From JAWLAT01 sp041395325 (GTDB lineage Bacteria > Pseudomonadota > Gammaproteobacteria > Xanthomonadales > SZUA-5): DNA of 64,000 nucleotides. The position numbers and the translations under genes were made by a program. Below the pieces are notes generated by a model. It made no database searches. It was not told where the DNA came from and saw only the letters and a program-made list of their open reading frames with translations. This document shows positions 26,515 through 35,778 of the stretch, one piece after another (the stretch's first letter is position 1; each line of letters opens with the position of its first letter). The stretch covers positions 286,433 through 350,432 of the forward strand of contig JAWLAT010000001.1 of NCBI GenBank assembly GCA_041395325.1. The letters run 5' to 3'.

Positions 26515-27051
26515 ATGGAAAGCCCCGATCCGCGCCGCCAGCGCAGCCGTGCCGCCCTGCTGGCGGCCTTCTTCGACCAGGTGCTGCGACTGCGCTATGA
26601 CCAGATCAGCATCGCCGGTCTGATTGCCCAGGCTGGCGTCGCCCGGTCCACCTTCTACGAGCACTTCGACAGCAAGGACAGCCTGCTGGCCGAAAGTCTG
26701 CAGTTTCCACTGGCGCCGCTGGCCGATCTGGCGAGTGAGCAGCCCAGCCTCTCGCGCGCCGAGGCTGCATTGGCGCATCTGTGGCAGAACCGACAACTCG
26801 CCGCTGGCCTGCTGCAGGGCGCCGTTGGCCGGCGTGTGCTGCGCGTGCTCCAGCAGATGATCGGCGAGCGACTGAGCGGCCGCGGTCCCTATCGACTTCC
26901 GCTGGAACTGGTCGCGGTGCAATTGGCGGGTGCCATGTTCGCCAGCCTCGACGCCTGGTTGCGTGGTGGTGGCCCGACGGCGCGGGATCTGGCAGTCGCA
27001 ATGGCGGCTTCAACGGCCACAGCCCGCGTGGCGCTGCAGGTGGCAGCTTGA
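26515..27051 (+). CDS. TetR-family transcriptional regulator
   Basis: A 178-residue repressor. The N-terminal helix-turn-helix is clear: RAALLAAFFDQVLRLRYDQISIAGLIAQAGVARSTFYEHFDSKDSLLAE. The C-terminal ligand domain is unassigned. It is divergent from a membrane protein gene across a 95-base gap containing palindromes, so it probably controls that gene and itself. Confidence 0.9.
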   Translation: MESPDPRRQRSRAALLAAFFDQVLRLRYDQISIAGLIAQAGVARSTFYEHFDSKDSLLAESLQFPLAPLADLASEQPSLSRAEAALAHLWQNRQLAAGLLQGAVGRRVLRVLQQMIGERLSGRGPYRLPLELVAVQLAGAMFASLDAWLRGGGPTARDLAVAMAASTATARVALQVAA

Positions 27052-27273
27052 GTCAGTGTTGACGAGCATTGGCGAGTTTGACGAACTGGCAACCGCTGCT
27101 GCTTCGACTCCGCGCTTGCCTGACCCGCTGGGAGTCGAACAGACAGGCGCGCAAATGCGCTGATCGCTGGCGCAATCGCGGTTTCGCGTGGGTTGCTGCC
27201 GGGTCGTCGCGGATCTGGCATGAAGGCTGCACCGGGCACCTGTCTCGGACTCGGCAACGTGGGGGAACGCCGC

Positions 27274-28071
27274 ATGCGTATGGCGCTGATGGTCGTGAGC
27301 CTGATCGGTGTGCTGCTCTATGGCAGTCTGCTGGCAGTGACGTTCCTGTCGCCGGCCTGGATCGAGGACTACGGCGCGTCCTTCATCGAGCAGGAGGTGC
27401 ACGAGCAGGTCGATGCGGGTATCGAAGTCGCCCTGTCGGCTGCGAGCGACCGATTGGCGGGCGCCGAGGGCATGCTGGCCGGCGCGGCCAGGGCGTTGCA
27501 GCGCAACCAGGCCGAGCGCATTGCCGATCTGCGGCAGTCGCTGCAGGACGGCCTGCACCAGCGCATCGCCGACACCATTGCCCAGGCTCGGCAGCTGGAC
27601 TGCGAATGCCGGCAGCGCTGGGCCGACTGGATCGCCGATGGCTTTCAACTGCAGATCGCCGATCTGACCCTGTCGTCGGCGAAGTTGGGCGATTTCCTGC
27701 ATCGTCAGTACGCCGAGGTGGTGAGTCAGCTCAAGCGGGATCTGCGCATCTTCGCCGGCAGCAATGCGCTGATCTTCGCGCTGCTCGGTCTCGTCGCCTT
27801 GTTGCGCAGTCGCGCCACGGTGCCACTGCTGTTGCCGGCCGTCTTGCTGGCGATCGCCGGACTGATCTGCAGCTGGTTCTACCTGTTCGAGCAGAACTGG
27901 CTGCTGACCATCGTCTACAACGACTGGCTGGGCTGGGGCTATCTGGCCTACCTGGCGCTGGTCTTCGCGCTGCTGCTCGATGTGCTGGTCAACCGGGCTC
28001 GGGTGGTGCGCGGGATCCTCGAAGGTGTCGGCCATGTGCTTGGGGCGTCGGTGCAGATCGCGCCCTGTTGA
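27274..28071 (+). CDS. membrane protein with periplasmic coiled coil
   Basis: 265 residues: one N-terminal helix (MALMVVSLIGVLLYGSLLAVTF), about 150 helical residues with heptad-like Leu and many Arg/Gln, then about three more membrane helices near the end. The ATG at 27274 follows a GGGGGA ribosome site; an ATG at 27280 is possible, and in-frame codons back to 27193 are ignored. Function unknown. It stands between the TetR gene and a secreted hypothetical. Confidence 0.65.
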   Translation: MRMALMVVSLIGVLLYGSLLAVTFLSPAWIEDYGASFIEQEVHEQVDAGIEVALSAASDRLAGAEGMLAGAARALQRNQAERIADLRQSLQDGLHQRIADTIAQARQLDCECRQRWADWIADGFQLQIADLTLSSAKLGDFLHRQYAEVVSQLKRDLRIFAGSNALIFALLGLVALLRSRATVPLLLPAVLLAIAGLICSWFYLFEQNWLLTIVYNDWLGWGYLAYLALVFALLLDVLVNRARVVRGILEGVGHVLGASVQIAPC

Positions 28072-28135
28072 CACTGATTCTGCGCAGTCGGGAACCATTC
28101 AGCTGGCGAGGCAGTCCCTGCCGGCAACTTCCCGA

Positions 28136-29302
28136 ATGAGCGCGATGATGAGCCCAGGTCGAGATTGGCTGCTGTGGGCGTTGCTGGCCTGGATAGCGAG
28201 CATCAGCGGGATGGCGCACGGAGGCACACAGGTCGACGTGCACGCAAGCAAGGATGCGCTGATGACTGCGGCCGGTGGCGTGCTGCGGCAGGTCGACCTG
28301 GAGGATCTGAGTGCAGGCAGCACTACACAGCTGGTCAGTCGCGGCATCACCGTCGCGGCACTGGGAGAGCCGCCAGGCGTCTTGTTCATCACGCAGGATT
28401 CGATGCTTCACGCCGGCCTGATTGGCATCGCCAGTTCGCCAACGATGCTGGGCACGCAGGGCGCGCGGATCGAGCTGCCGCGCGGCGAGCGGCATTTCGG
28501 ATTCTGGTTGCGTTCCGAGGGGTGTCTGGCAGAGCCGGTTCCGTTGAGCTGGCGGCTACTCGATGCCGCTGGGAACGAGCTGGCCAGCGGCGCCCAAGCC
28601 CTGGACGATGGCTGCCCGGTTCCTGGCGACCTGCATCCGGTCTACATCGGCTGGTCGTCCAGCGTCGCATTTCATGCGGTTGAATTCAGCCGAGGCGGCC
28701 TGCTGCAATGGTTTGACGATCTCGCCTTCGCGGCCGTTGACGTGGACCTGAGCCTGAGCGCCGAGCCGCTGCCGGGGGAGCGGCAGCTGGCCTCCTTTGA
28801 CGAACTCAGCGTCCCGTTGACTGCACCCTTCGATTCCGGTGGTCTCAGCTTTTCCGGCGGCGCCCAGGTCTGGGACGATTTTGTCGGTTTCACTCACAGC
28901 CAGATCTTCGGTGGGCAGGCTACGCCACCCAATTTTGTGCTGACCAACTTGAGGATGGCGGCAACAACCAGCACCCCGGCCGATGGCCTGGAACTGCAGG
29001 CGCGCACCATCTGCATTGGCGCTGCCACGATGAACCTGATGATGCAGATGGGTGGGAATCAGGTTGATTATCTGGCGGTGCCGGTGCTGGCCGCCGGGCC
29101 CCTGCAGCTGAGTCAGCTGCGCCTCTACGATCGGTTGCAGGTCGATGGTGCGGCCCTGGGAAACTTCCTGTGCAATCTGATGCTGGACGACCTGACCCTC
29201 GTCCGCACACACCTCTTCCAGGATGACTTCGAATCGGGGCTCGCCACGCAGACCACGGGATTGAGCCCGTCGAACGCGTGGTCGGCGAAGCGCGACAAAT
29301 AG
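28136..29302 (+). CDS. secreted hypothetical protein
   Basis: About 388 residues with a signal peptide (WLLWALLAWIASISGMAHG) and a beta-rich body containing two similar halves that each open with a F/LDDLSxxxT-like stretch (LEDLSAGSTTQL and SFDELSVPLTAPF). The end holds a Cys and Asp-rich tail, LFQDDFESG, a motif common at the end of Lysobacterales secreted proteins. Start could be ATG 28136, 28145 or 28148. No function recognised. Confidence 0.55.
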   Translation: MSAMMSPGRDWLLWALLAWIASISGMAHGGTQVDVHASKDALMTAAGGVLRQVDLEDLSAGSTTQLVSRGITVAALGEPPGVLFITQDSMLHAGLIGIASSPTMLGTQGARIELPRGERHFGFWLRSEGCLAEPVPLSWRLLDAAGNELASGAQALDDGCPVPGDLHPVYIGWSSSVAFHAVEFSRGGLLQWFDDLAFAAVDVDLSLSAEPLPGERQLASFDELSVPLTAPFDSGGLSFSGGAQVWDDFVGFTHSQIFGGQATPPNFVLTNLRMAATTSTPADGLELQARTICIGAATMNLMMQMGGNQVDYLAVPVLAAGPLQLSQLRLYDRLQVDGAALGNFLCNLMLDDLTLVRTHLFQDDFESGLATQTTGLSPSNAWSAKRDK

Positions 29303-29385
29303 CCGGATCCCGACTGAAGGCGCAGGGCGCCCTGCCGCGTCGAGCGATGCTATTGTCAGCGCCCACGCCGCTGCGGAGCCATACG

Positions 29386-30681
29386 ATGCAACGCTTGCTG
29401 TCGCTGTTCTTGTTGTTGGGTAGCGGCTTGGCCATGGCCGACAGCAGCGTGATCCAGGCCGGTCAGTTGCTGGATCGTCCAGGTCAACCGGTGCGCGGCG
29501 CGAGTAGCCTGCTGGTCGTGGATGGCAAGGTCGTCGAATGGCGCGAGGGCTTCGTTGACGGCGCCGCCTTTGGTCAGCCGCAGGCGCGGGTGATCGATCT
29601 GCGCGACGCCTTCGTCCTGCCCGGTCTCATTGACAGCCACGTGCACCTGACCTCGGACAAGGGCGGCGTGGCGCGCGCTCTGGCGGCGATGGAGAACAAC
29701 CAGGCCGACGCCGCTCTGGAAGCCGCGGTCAATGCCCGCAAGACGCTGGCCGCCGGCTTCACCACGGTGCGCAATCTGGGCGATCGTCACGGCGTGATCC
29801 GGGCACTGCGCGACGCGGTCGCGGCCGGCAAGGTGCCCGGCCCGAGGATACTCACCGCCAACACGATGATTTCCACCAGCGCCGGCCATGGCGATCCCAC
29901 GCTGGGTTTGCGCGAAGAGTTGCATGAAGCGGTCGATCAGGCCGGCAACGTCTGCGACGGTCCGGCTGAATGTCGCAAGGCCGTGCGGCGACAGATCGCC
30001 GGCGGTGCCGATGTGATCAAGATGGCAATCACCGGCGGCGTCAACAGTCGCATCAGCGCCGGCCTGGGCGCGCAGATGTTCGAGGACGAGGCCCGTGCCG
30101 TGGTCGAGACGGCGCATTTGTACGGCCGCAAGGTCGCCGTCCATGCTCACGGCGCCGACGGCATCCACTTGGCGCTGTCGCTTGGGGTGGATTCGATCGA
30201 GCATGGCACGCTGCTGGATGCGAATGGACTCAAGTTGTTCCGCCAGTCCGGCGCCTACTACGTGCCGACCCTGTCGACCGTGAACGGCTATCGAGAACGG
30301 CTGGCCGCCAACCCGGATGCCTACACCGGCGAAGTGCTGGCGAAGATCCAGTGGCGCATCGGCATCACCGGCAAGTCGCTGGAGATGGCCGTGCCGGCCG
30401 GGGTGAAGATCGCCTTCGGCACCGACGCCGGCGTCAGCAAGCATGGCCGCAATGCCGACGAGTTCGAGTTGATGGTCAAGCACGGCATGACCGCCGAGGC
30501 CGCCATCGTGGCGGCCACCGTCAACGCCGCCGATCTGCTGGGTCTGAGTGAGCAGATCGGCACGCTGGAGCCTGGTAAGGCAGCCGATCTGGTGGCCGTC
30601 AACGGCAACCCGCTGGAGGATGTGACGGTGCTCAAGCAGCCCCGGTTGGTGATGAAGGGCGGGGTGGTTTTCCAACACTGA
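29386..30681 (+). CDS. exported amidohydrolase (Xaa-Pro dipeptidase-like)
   Basis: 431 residues with a signal peptide (MQRLLSLFLLLGSGLAMA). The metal site of the amidohydrolase superfamily is intact: H85 and H87 in DSHVHL, the bridging lysine in VIKMAITGG, a His in AVHAHG, a His in SIEHGT, and the Asp in FGTDAGV. The closest group splits dipeptides or imidazolone-like rings. Export plus a Lys-bridged pair of zinc ions points to the periplasmic imidazolonepropionase/dipeptidase branch. The substrate is open. Confidence 0.88.
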   Translation: MQRLLSLFLLLGSGLAMADSSVIQAGQLLDRPGQPVRGASSLLVVDGKVVEWREGFVDGAAFGQPQARVIDLRDAFVLPGLIDSHVHLTSDKGGVARALAAMENNQADAALEAAVNARKTLAAGFTTVRNLGDRHGVIRALRDAVAAGKVPGPRILTANTMISTSAGHGDPTLGLREELHEAVDQAGNVCDGPAECRKAVRRQIAGGADVIKMAITGGVNSRISAGLGAQMFEDEARAVVETAHLYGRKVAVHAHGADGIHLALSLGVDSIEHGTLLDANGLKLFRQSGAYYVPTLSTVNGYRERLAANPDAYTGEVLAKIQWRIGITGKSLEMAVPAGVKIAFGTDAGVSKHGRNADEFELMVKHGMTAEAAIVAATVNAADLLGLSEQIGTLEPGKAADLVAVNGNPLEDVTVLKQPRLVMKGGVVFQH

Positions 30682-30706
30682 GAAGGGGTTCGAAGCCACA
30701 TCCTCG

Positions 30707-31129
30707 TCAAGGATGATCTCGGAACGGATTCAAAATGGTCAGTCCGTCGATTGTCCGTCCGTGCTGCAGATCTTCGCTGTAGAGCCGTTCGCAACCACTG
30801 CGGACGGCTGCCTCCACAATCAGCGCGTCAAACCAGGACAGCTGCAGACGCGAGGCCAGAACATGGGCGTCCTGAACCAGCGTGGCGTCGGTATTCACCA
30901 CCTCGAACGCCGCCATGGCTGCCAGTACTTCGCCGACCGCATCGGCCGGCAATGCCGGGACGAATTTGCGCGTCAGGACACTGTGCACTTCGATCATGAC
31001 CTGAGTGCTGATCACGATCTGGCTGTGTGATTCCAAATCGCGCAACCAGCGACCGATCCGCTCCGCCTTGACGGGCTCGCGTGGATCCAGCCGGTAGATC
31101 CACAGGTTGCTGTCGACGAAGGCGCGCAT
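30707..31129 (-). CDS. vapC: PIN-domain toxin (VapC-type)
   Basis: A 140-residue PIN-domain RNase. The acidic active-site set is complete: D6 (FVDSN), E47 (VMIEVHS), D101 (WFDALI) and D120 (YSEDLQHG). VapC toxins cut tRNA or rRNA. It starts 3 bases after the antitoxin gene, so both come from one transcript. Confidence 0.9.
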   Translation of the reverse strand: MRAFVDSNLWIYRLDPREPVKAERIGRWLRDLESHSQIVISTQVMIEVHSVLTRKFVPALPADAVGEVLAAMAAFEVVNTDATLVQDAHVLASRLQLSWFDALIVEAAVRSGCERLYSEDLQHGRTIDGLTILNPFRDHP

Positions 31130-31132
31130 GGC

Positions 31133-31360
31133 TCAGCGATCGTGCAGTTCCTCTCTGGACCACGTCTGCACATCGCGACCTTCGCCCATTTGTGCAACGG
31201 CATCCAGGGTGTCCAGTGCCTGCAGGCGCCGACTGCGGCAATCGGCGTAGTTGCGCAGGAACTCCCGCACCAGCGCATTGACGGAGGTCCGCTCCCGCAA
31301 TGCCGCTTCGCGGGCGCGTTGCAGCACATCGTCGTCAATGCTCAGCGTGACGTTGGCCAT
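31133..31360 (-). CDS. vapB: ribbon-helix-helix antitoxin (VapB-type)
   Basis: A 75-residue protein whose first 40 residues form a ribbon-helix-helix: ANVTLSIDDDVLQRAREAALRERTSVNALVREFL. The acidic tail (QTWSREELHDR) is the usual toxin-binding part. The start MANVTL at 31360 fits the family; a longer frame upstream crosses the operator. Paired with the PIN toxin downstream. Confidence 0.85.
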   Translation of the reverse strand: MANVTLSIDDDVLQRAREAALRERTSVNALVREFLRNYADCRSRRLQALDTLDAVAQMGEGRDVQTWSREELHDR

Positions 31361-31373
31361 GATCGGCTCGCAT

Positions 31374-31398
31374 GTGTAACACGGGATCAGTGTAACAC
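31374..31398. promoter_or_regulatory. twin palindromes before the antitoxin gene
   Basis: GTGTAACAC occurs at 31374-31382 and 31390-31398. Each is a palindrome with one central base, centres 16 bases apart. This is the expected shape for a VapBC complex that binds its own promoter. The same stretch is just upstream of uppP on the other strand. Confidence 0.6.
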
Positions 31399-31476
31399 TG
31401 GGTTTCCTGTAGCGATGTGAGCGGTGGACTTCGCAGGCTATGCTTGCGCGCCCTCTGTCGCGGCCCATCATCACGC

Positions 31477-32286
31477 GTGAACGACCCCATCGCTGCCCTG
31501 ATCCTCGGCATCATCGAGGGCCTGACCGAGTTCCTGCCGATTTCCAGCACCGGCCATTTGCTGATCGCCCAGCACTGGCTGGGCGCGCGTTCGGATCTGT
31601 TCAACATCGCCATTCAGTCCGGCGCGATTTTGGCGGTGTCGCTGGTTTACCGGCAGCGCCTGTGGGCCTTGGCGCTGGGCTGGCGTGAACCACTGCAGCG
31701 CGACTATCTGGGCAAGCTGCTGTTGGCCTTCCTGGTCACCGCGGTGCTGGGCTTGATCGTCAAGCTGGCTGGTGTCGAGTTGCCCGAGACGGTCTGGCCG
31801 GTGGCGCTGGCGCTGGTGGTTGGCGGTGTGCTGATCCTGCTGATCGAGCGGCGAGTTCCGGGAGGCAGCACCGACAGCCAGCCGATCGATGCCGCTCTCG
31901 CGATCAGCTGGCGCGTCGCGATGATCGTCGGTGCGGCACAGGTGGTGGCCGCGATCTTCCCCGGCACTTCGCGCTCGGCCGCGGCCATCTTCGCGGCCTT
32001 GCTGATGGGGGTGGCCAGTCGTCCGGCGGCCACCGAGTTTGCCTTCCTCGTGGGCATCCCGACGATGTTCGCCGCCACCGGTTTCGAACTGCTGCGCTAT
32101 GCGCTGCGCGGCGGGGGCGAGGAAGCCTGGGGCGATCTGGCGATCGCCTTTGTGGCGTCCACCGTGGTCGGATTTTTGGCGGTTCGATGGCTGCTGGGCT
32201 ACATCAAGGCCCACCGCTTCACCTTGTTCGGCTGGTATCGCATCGCACTGGGTGTGGGCTTGTTGGCCTGGCTGGGGATGGGCTGA
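31477..32286 (+). CDS. uppP: undecaprenyl-diphosphate phosphatase
   Basis: Inner-membrane enzyme recycling the lipid carrier for peptidoglycan and other glycans; also gives bacitracin resistance. 269 residues from a GTG at 31477, chosen because NDPIAALILGIIEGLTEFLP then begins as in the family. Motifs: EGLTEFLPISSTGHL and PGTSRSAAAI, which hold the catalytic Glu, Ser and Arg. Divergent from the VapBC pair. Confidence 0.95.
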   Translation: MNDPIAALILGIIEGLTEFLPISSTGHLLIAQHWLGARSDLFNIAIQSGAILAVSLVYRQRLWALALGWREPLQRDYLGKLLLAFLVTAVLGLIVKLAGVELPETVWPVALALVVGGVLILLIERRVPGGSTDSQPIDAALAISWRVAMIVGAAQVVAAIFPGTSRSAAAIFAALLMGVASRPAATEFAFLVGIPTMFAATGFELLRYALRGGGEEAWGDLAIAFVASTVVGFLAVRWLLGYIKAHRFTLFGWYRIALGVGLLAWLGMG

Positions 32287-32375
32287 GGCGGACATCGGAG
32301 GAATCGAGTCGCGCGGTACTCGCCTGCGGCCACGCCTATATGCAAACTTCCTGTACTGACAGGAAGGAGCGTTCG

Positions 32376-33182
32376 ATGGACGCCGTGTTGCGTACTGCCG
32401 AGACCTCGGCGCAGTCGGTACAGCGGGCCTGGATGTGGTGGCTGTGCCTGTTGTTGCTCAGCGCTACCTGCCTGGCCGCCGAGCCGTTGCGCATCGTCAG
32501 CCGCTGGAAGCCGGACGAGGCGCTGCACACCGAGCGCGGGCCGATCACCGCAGGTGCCATCCGGCCCGGCTGGCACAGCGCCCAGTGGTACGTCGAGCCG
32601 GTTCAGGGCGAGCGCTATGTGCGCTTGCGCAATCGCCACACCGGTTTGTACCTGCACGCCGAGCACCAGCGACTGGAGGTCGGTGAGATCCTGCCGGGCT
32701 GGTGGAGCGCCATGTGGACCCTCGAGGCCGAGCGCGGCACCGATTTTGTGCGCTTGCGCAATCGCTGGTTGGAAAGCTACGTCCACATCGAGCATGGCCG
32801 CGCCGAACTGGGCGAGATCCAGCCGGGCTGGTGGAGCGCCCAGTGGCTGCTGCAGCCGGTGGTCGAGTCACGCGATCCGCCGCGCAAGCGCAGCGCGGAA
32901 CGGGCGCCGGCGCCCAGCTTCAGCGGCGAAAGCCTGGCCGACGGCCAACTGCGTCAGGACATTTTCTTCCAGGTTGCGGTGAGCTTCGAGTCCACCTACC
33001 GCTGCCCCATCGAACTGGTCCGCAAGGCGGTCGACCGGGTGGAGCGCAACTCCGGCGGCGACCTGCTGGAGGTCGAGGAAACCTGGACCGCGCACGGCTG
33101 TGGCCAGCGCGAGCGCTATCGGGTGCTGATCAGCCCGGGCTTGCGCGGCGGCACCGACATCTCGGTGATGGTGCGCGAATAG
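32376..33182 (+). CDS. secreted protein with PGWWSAQW repeats
   Basis: 268 residues with a signal peptide ending near LLLLSATCLAA and a very strong ribosome site (AGGAAGGAGC at 32361). Residues about 40-150 contain three copies of a roughly 45-residue unit with the pattern GxIxPGWWSAxWxLE followed by FVRLRNRW and YLHxEH. The layout suggests a beta-trefoil or similar carbohydrate-binding fold. The C-terminal half is a separate domain with two Cys (TYRCPIELV, AHGCGQ). Function unknown. Confidence 0.65.
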   Translation: MDAVLRTAETSAQSVQRAWMWWLCLLLLSATCLAAEPLRIVSRWKPDEALHTERGPITAGAIRPGWHSAQWYVEPVQGERYVRLRNRHTGLYLHAEHQRLEVGEILPGWWSAMWTLEAERGTDFVRLRNRWLESYVHIEHGRAELGEIQPGWWSAQWLLQPVVESRDPPRKRSAERAPAPSFSGESLADGQLRQDIFFQVAVSFESTYRCPIELVRKAVDRVERNSGGDLLEVEETWTAHGCGQRERYRVLISPGLRGGTDISVMVRE

Positions 33183-33243
33183 GCGGCTACGCCGAGGTCA
33201 CGCCGGGTATCGCGGACGGGACCTCGCGCGACTGGCGGCGAGA

Positions 33244-34527
33244 TCAGGCCCCGCAGCGCGCCACCGCGTAGCTCTTCTTGCCCTTGCGCAGCAGCAGATA
33301 GCGGCCGAACAGGCGTTGCTCGGTGGTGACGCGACTGCCGGCGTCGCTGACGCGCAGGTTGTTCACGTAGATGCCACCGCCATCGATGTCCTTGCGCGCC
33401 TGACCCTTGGACGGACACAGGCCGGCCTGCACCAGCAGGTCGACCAGCGGCAGGCCCTCACCGCCCAGGGTTGCCGGATCCAGATCGAAGGTGGGCACCT
33501 CGCCGACCACATCCATGAAGGTGGCCTCGTCGGTGTCGCCGATCTCGGCGCCAAACAGGATCTGGCTGGCCTTGATCGCGCTGTCGCAGGCGGCCGCACC
33601 GTGCAGCAGCGTGGTGACTTCGCGTGCCAGCGCGCGCTGCGCCGGCCGAGCACCTGGATTGCCCTGCTGTTCGGCCTCCAGCGCCTCGATTTCATTGCGG
33701 CCGAGGAAGGTAAAAACCTTCAGATAATCAATGACCTTTGCATCTTCGGCGTTGACAAAGAACTGATAGAAGCGGTACGGACTGGTGCGCTGCGGATCCA
33801 GCCAGACGGCGCCACTTTCGGTCTTGCCGAACTTGCTGCCATCGGCCTTGGTGATCAGCGGGAAGGTCCAGCCCCAGACGGTGGCACCGAGCTTGCGGCG
33901 GGTGAAATCCACCCCGGCAGTGATATTGCCCCACTGGTCCGATCCACCGATCTGCAACTCGCACTCGACGCTGTTGCGCAGGTGATAGAAGTCGTAGGCC
34001 TGCAGCAGTTGGTAGCTGAATTCGGTATAGCTGATGCCGGCCTCGCCATCCATCCGCGAGCGCACCGAATCCTTCGCCAGCATGGCGCTCAGCGGGAAGT
34101 GCTTACCCACATCGCGCAGGAACTCAAGGAAGCTCAACGGCGCCGTCCAGTCGGCGTTGTCGACCAGACGCGCCGGGTTGCCGCTCGCCTCGAAGTCGAT
34201 CATCCGCGACAGCTGTCCCTTGATGCACTGGACGTTGTGCGCCAGCTGCTCGCGGGTCAGCAGATTGCGCTCGGCCGACTTGCCGGACGGATCGCCGATC
34301 ATGCCGGTGGCACCGCCCGCCAGTGCAATCGGATGATGGCCAGCCAGCTGGAAGCGTCGCAGCGTCAGTTGCCCGACCAGATTGCCGATGTGCAGCGAGT
34401 CACCGGTCGGGTCAAAGCCGCAGTACAGCGTGATCGGGCCGGCATCCAGGCGAGCGCCCAGCGCTTCGAGGTCGGTACAGTCGGCCAGCAGGCCGCGCCA
34501 TTGCAGGTCTTCAAGCAGTGCGTTCAT
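33244..34527 (-). CDS. tyrS: tyrosyl-tRNA synthetase
   Basis: 427 residues. Class I synthetase with FDPTGDSLHIGNLVG (HIGH box), GGATGMIGDPSGKSAER and KFGKTESGAVWL (KMSKS box). A C-terminal S4 RNA-binding domain begins near GQARKDIDGGGIYVNN. The start MNALLEDLQWRG at 34527 fits the family. Single-gene unit on the minus strand. Confidence 0.96.
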   Translation of the reverse strand: MNALLEDLQWRGLLADCTDLEALGARLDAGPITLYCGFDPTGDSLHIGNLVGQLTLRRFQLAGHHPIALAGGATGMIGDPSGKSAERNLLTREQLAHNVQCIKGQLSRMIDFEASGNPARLVDNADWTAPLSFLEFLRDVGKHFPLSAMLAKDSVRSRMDGEAGISYTEFSYQLLQAYDFYHLRNSVECELQIGGSDQWGNITAGVDFTRRKLGATVWGWTFPLITKADGSKFGKTESGAVWLDPQRTSPYRFYQFFVNAEDAKVIDYLKVFTFLGRNEIEALEAEQQGNPGARPAQRALAREVTTLLHGAAACDSAIKASQILFGAEIGDTDEATFMDVVGEVPTFDLDPATLGGEGLPLVDLLVQAGLCPSKGQARKDIDGGGIYVNNLRVSDAGSRVTTEQRLFGRYLLLRKGKKSYAVARCGA

Positions 34528-34686
34528 GGCGCGGGAGCATAGCGGCAGTCGACGGGCTTGTGTTGCAGCGCAATAGCGGCCGGCCACTCTCGAACCGCTT
34601 CCATCGGGTCGTCCTGGTTACGCGGCGCCCGTCGGCAACTTCGGGCGTTTGATGCCGACCGTGGCTCCCGGTGGCGCGTTGCCAGT

Positions 34687-35778
34687 TCAAACCTCGTGCG
34701 CGGCCGCGGTTCGCTCCAGCTGATCGACGACCTCATGCAGCGCAACGGCGTCGTCGAAGCTGGGCGCCTGGCGTGAGCCGCTGCGGACGTCCTGTGCCAG
34801 CAGAGCGTAGATGCGGGCGATGTTGCGGGCCGCAGGGGCGCTGGGCAGGCCCTCGTAGGCCCGCGCCGGAGGCATCAGCGCTTCCATCTGTGATTGGTCG
34901 CCACGGGCACCACGGATGTTCAACTGGGTCAGTTGGGCATGACCGATGTCGGCCGTGACCTGGATGTCGCCCTCGCTGCCGTTGATCTCCCAGAGCAGAT
35001 TGGTGCCGCGTGACACACCGCCGCGGTAGTGCAGCGACAGCGCCGCGCCGCTGGTGAGCAAGCCATGGGCCAGCACCTGGCTGGGCGTGTTGGAGCGCGC
35101 GCTGCCGCCGCGGTCGATCAGCTGAATGCGCTCGTAGTGGCGCACGAAGCGCGCATCCATTGGCCCGAAATGCCCCAGCACTTCGCGCACGGCCGCGAGC
35201 GTGTGCGCCAGCGGGATCGCCTGCATGCTGGCGCCGTTGGCAGCGTCGTAGAGATAGGCCAGTTCAGCGGTGGACGAGGCGCCCCAGTTACCGCCAGAGC
35301 CGATCAGCGTGGTGGACAGCACCTGGCCGACATAGCCATCGGCAATCAGCTGGCGCAGATGTTGAATCTCCGGTGCGGTGCGCGCCTGGGTACCGGCCAC
35401 CGCGACGACACCCTTGGCCCGGGCCAGCGCCGCCAGCCGACGGGCCTCAGTAAGCCCGTTGCCCAGTGGCCACTCGCAGTACACGTGCTTGCCGGCATCG
35501 AGCGCTGCGCTGACCAGTTCGAAGTGGTGGGGCACCTTGACGGTGACCACGACCAGATCGATCTCCGGTGCATCCACCAGCGCCTGTGGCTGTTCGAAGG
35601 CGTGTGGCAGGCCCAAGGCCTGGGCCGTGCGCCGCGCACTTTCGGGCGTGCTGTTGGCGACGCCGGTCACCGTGAACTGCTCGGGCAGGGACCGCAGTGC
35701 CGGCAGATGGGCGTTGGCGGCCCAGTGGGAATCCGGGTTGAGGCCAATGAAGCCGACTCGAATGGGTGACACGGACAT
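34687..35778 (-). CDS. Gfo/Idh/MocA oxidoreductase, Gal80-like
   Basis: 363 residues from the ATG at 35778. N-terminal Rossmann fold with VGFIGLNP and a second-domain beta sheet. DAGKHVYCEWPLG is the family EKP-equivalent motif, with CEW rather than the usual CEKP, so the catalytic Lys is replaced by Trp. This wording is typical of the fungal Gal80-like branch, where some members bind NAD but do not catalyse. Enzymatic activity is therefore uncertain. Upstream is a 350-base gap before the cupin gene. Confidence 0.82.
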   Translation of the reverse strand: MSVSPIRVGFIGLNPDSHWAANAHLPALRSLPEQFTVTGVANSTPESARRTAQALGLPHAFEQPQALVDAPEIDLVVVTVKVPHHFELVSAALDAGKHVYCEWPLGNGLTEARRLAALARAKGVVAVAGTQARTAPEIQHLRQLIADGYVGQVLSTTLIGSGGNWGASSTAELAYLYDAANGASMQAIPLAHTLAAVREVLGHFGPMDARFVRHYERIQLIDRGGSARSNTPSQVLAHGLLTSGAALSLHYRGGVSRGTNLLWEINGSEGDIQVTADIGHAQLTQLNIRGARGDQSQMEALMPPARAYEGLPSAPAARNIARIYALLAQDVRSGSRQAPSFDDAVALHEVVDQLERTAAAHEV

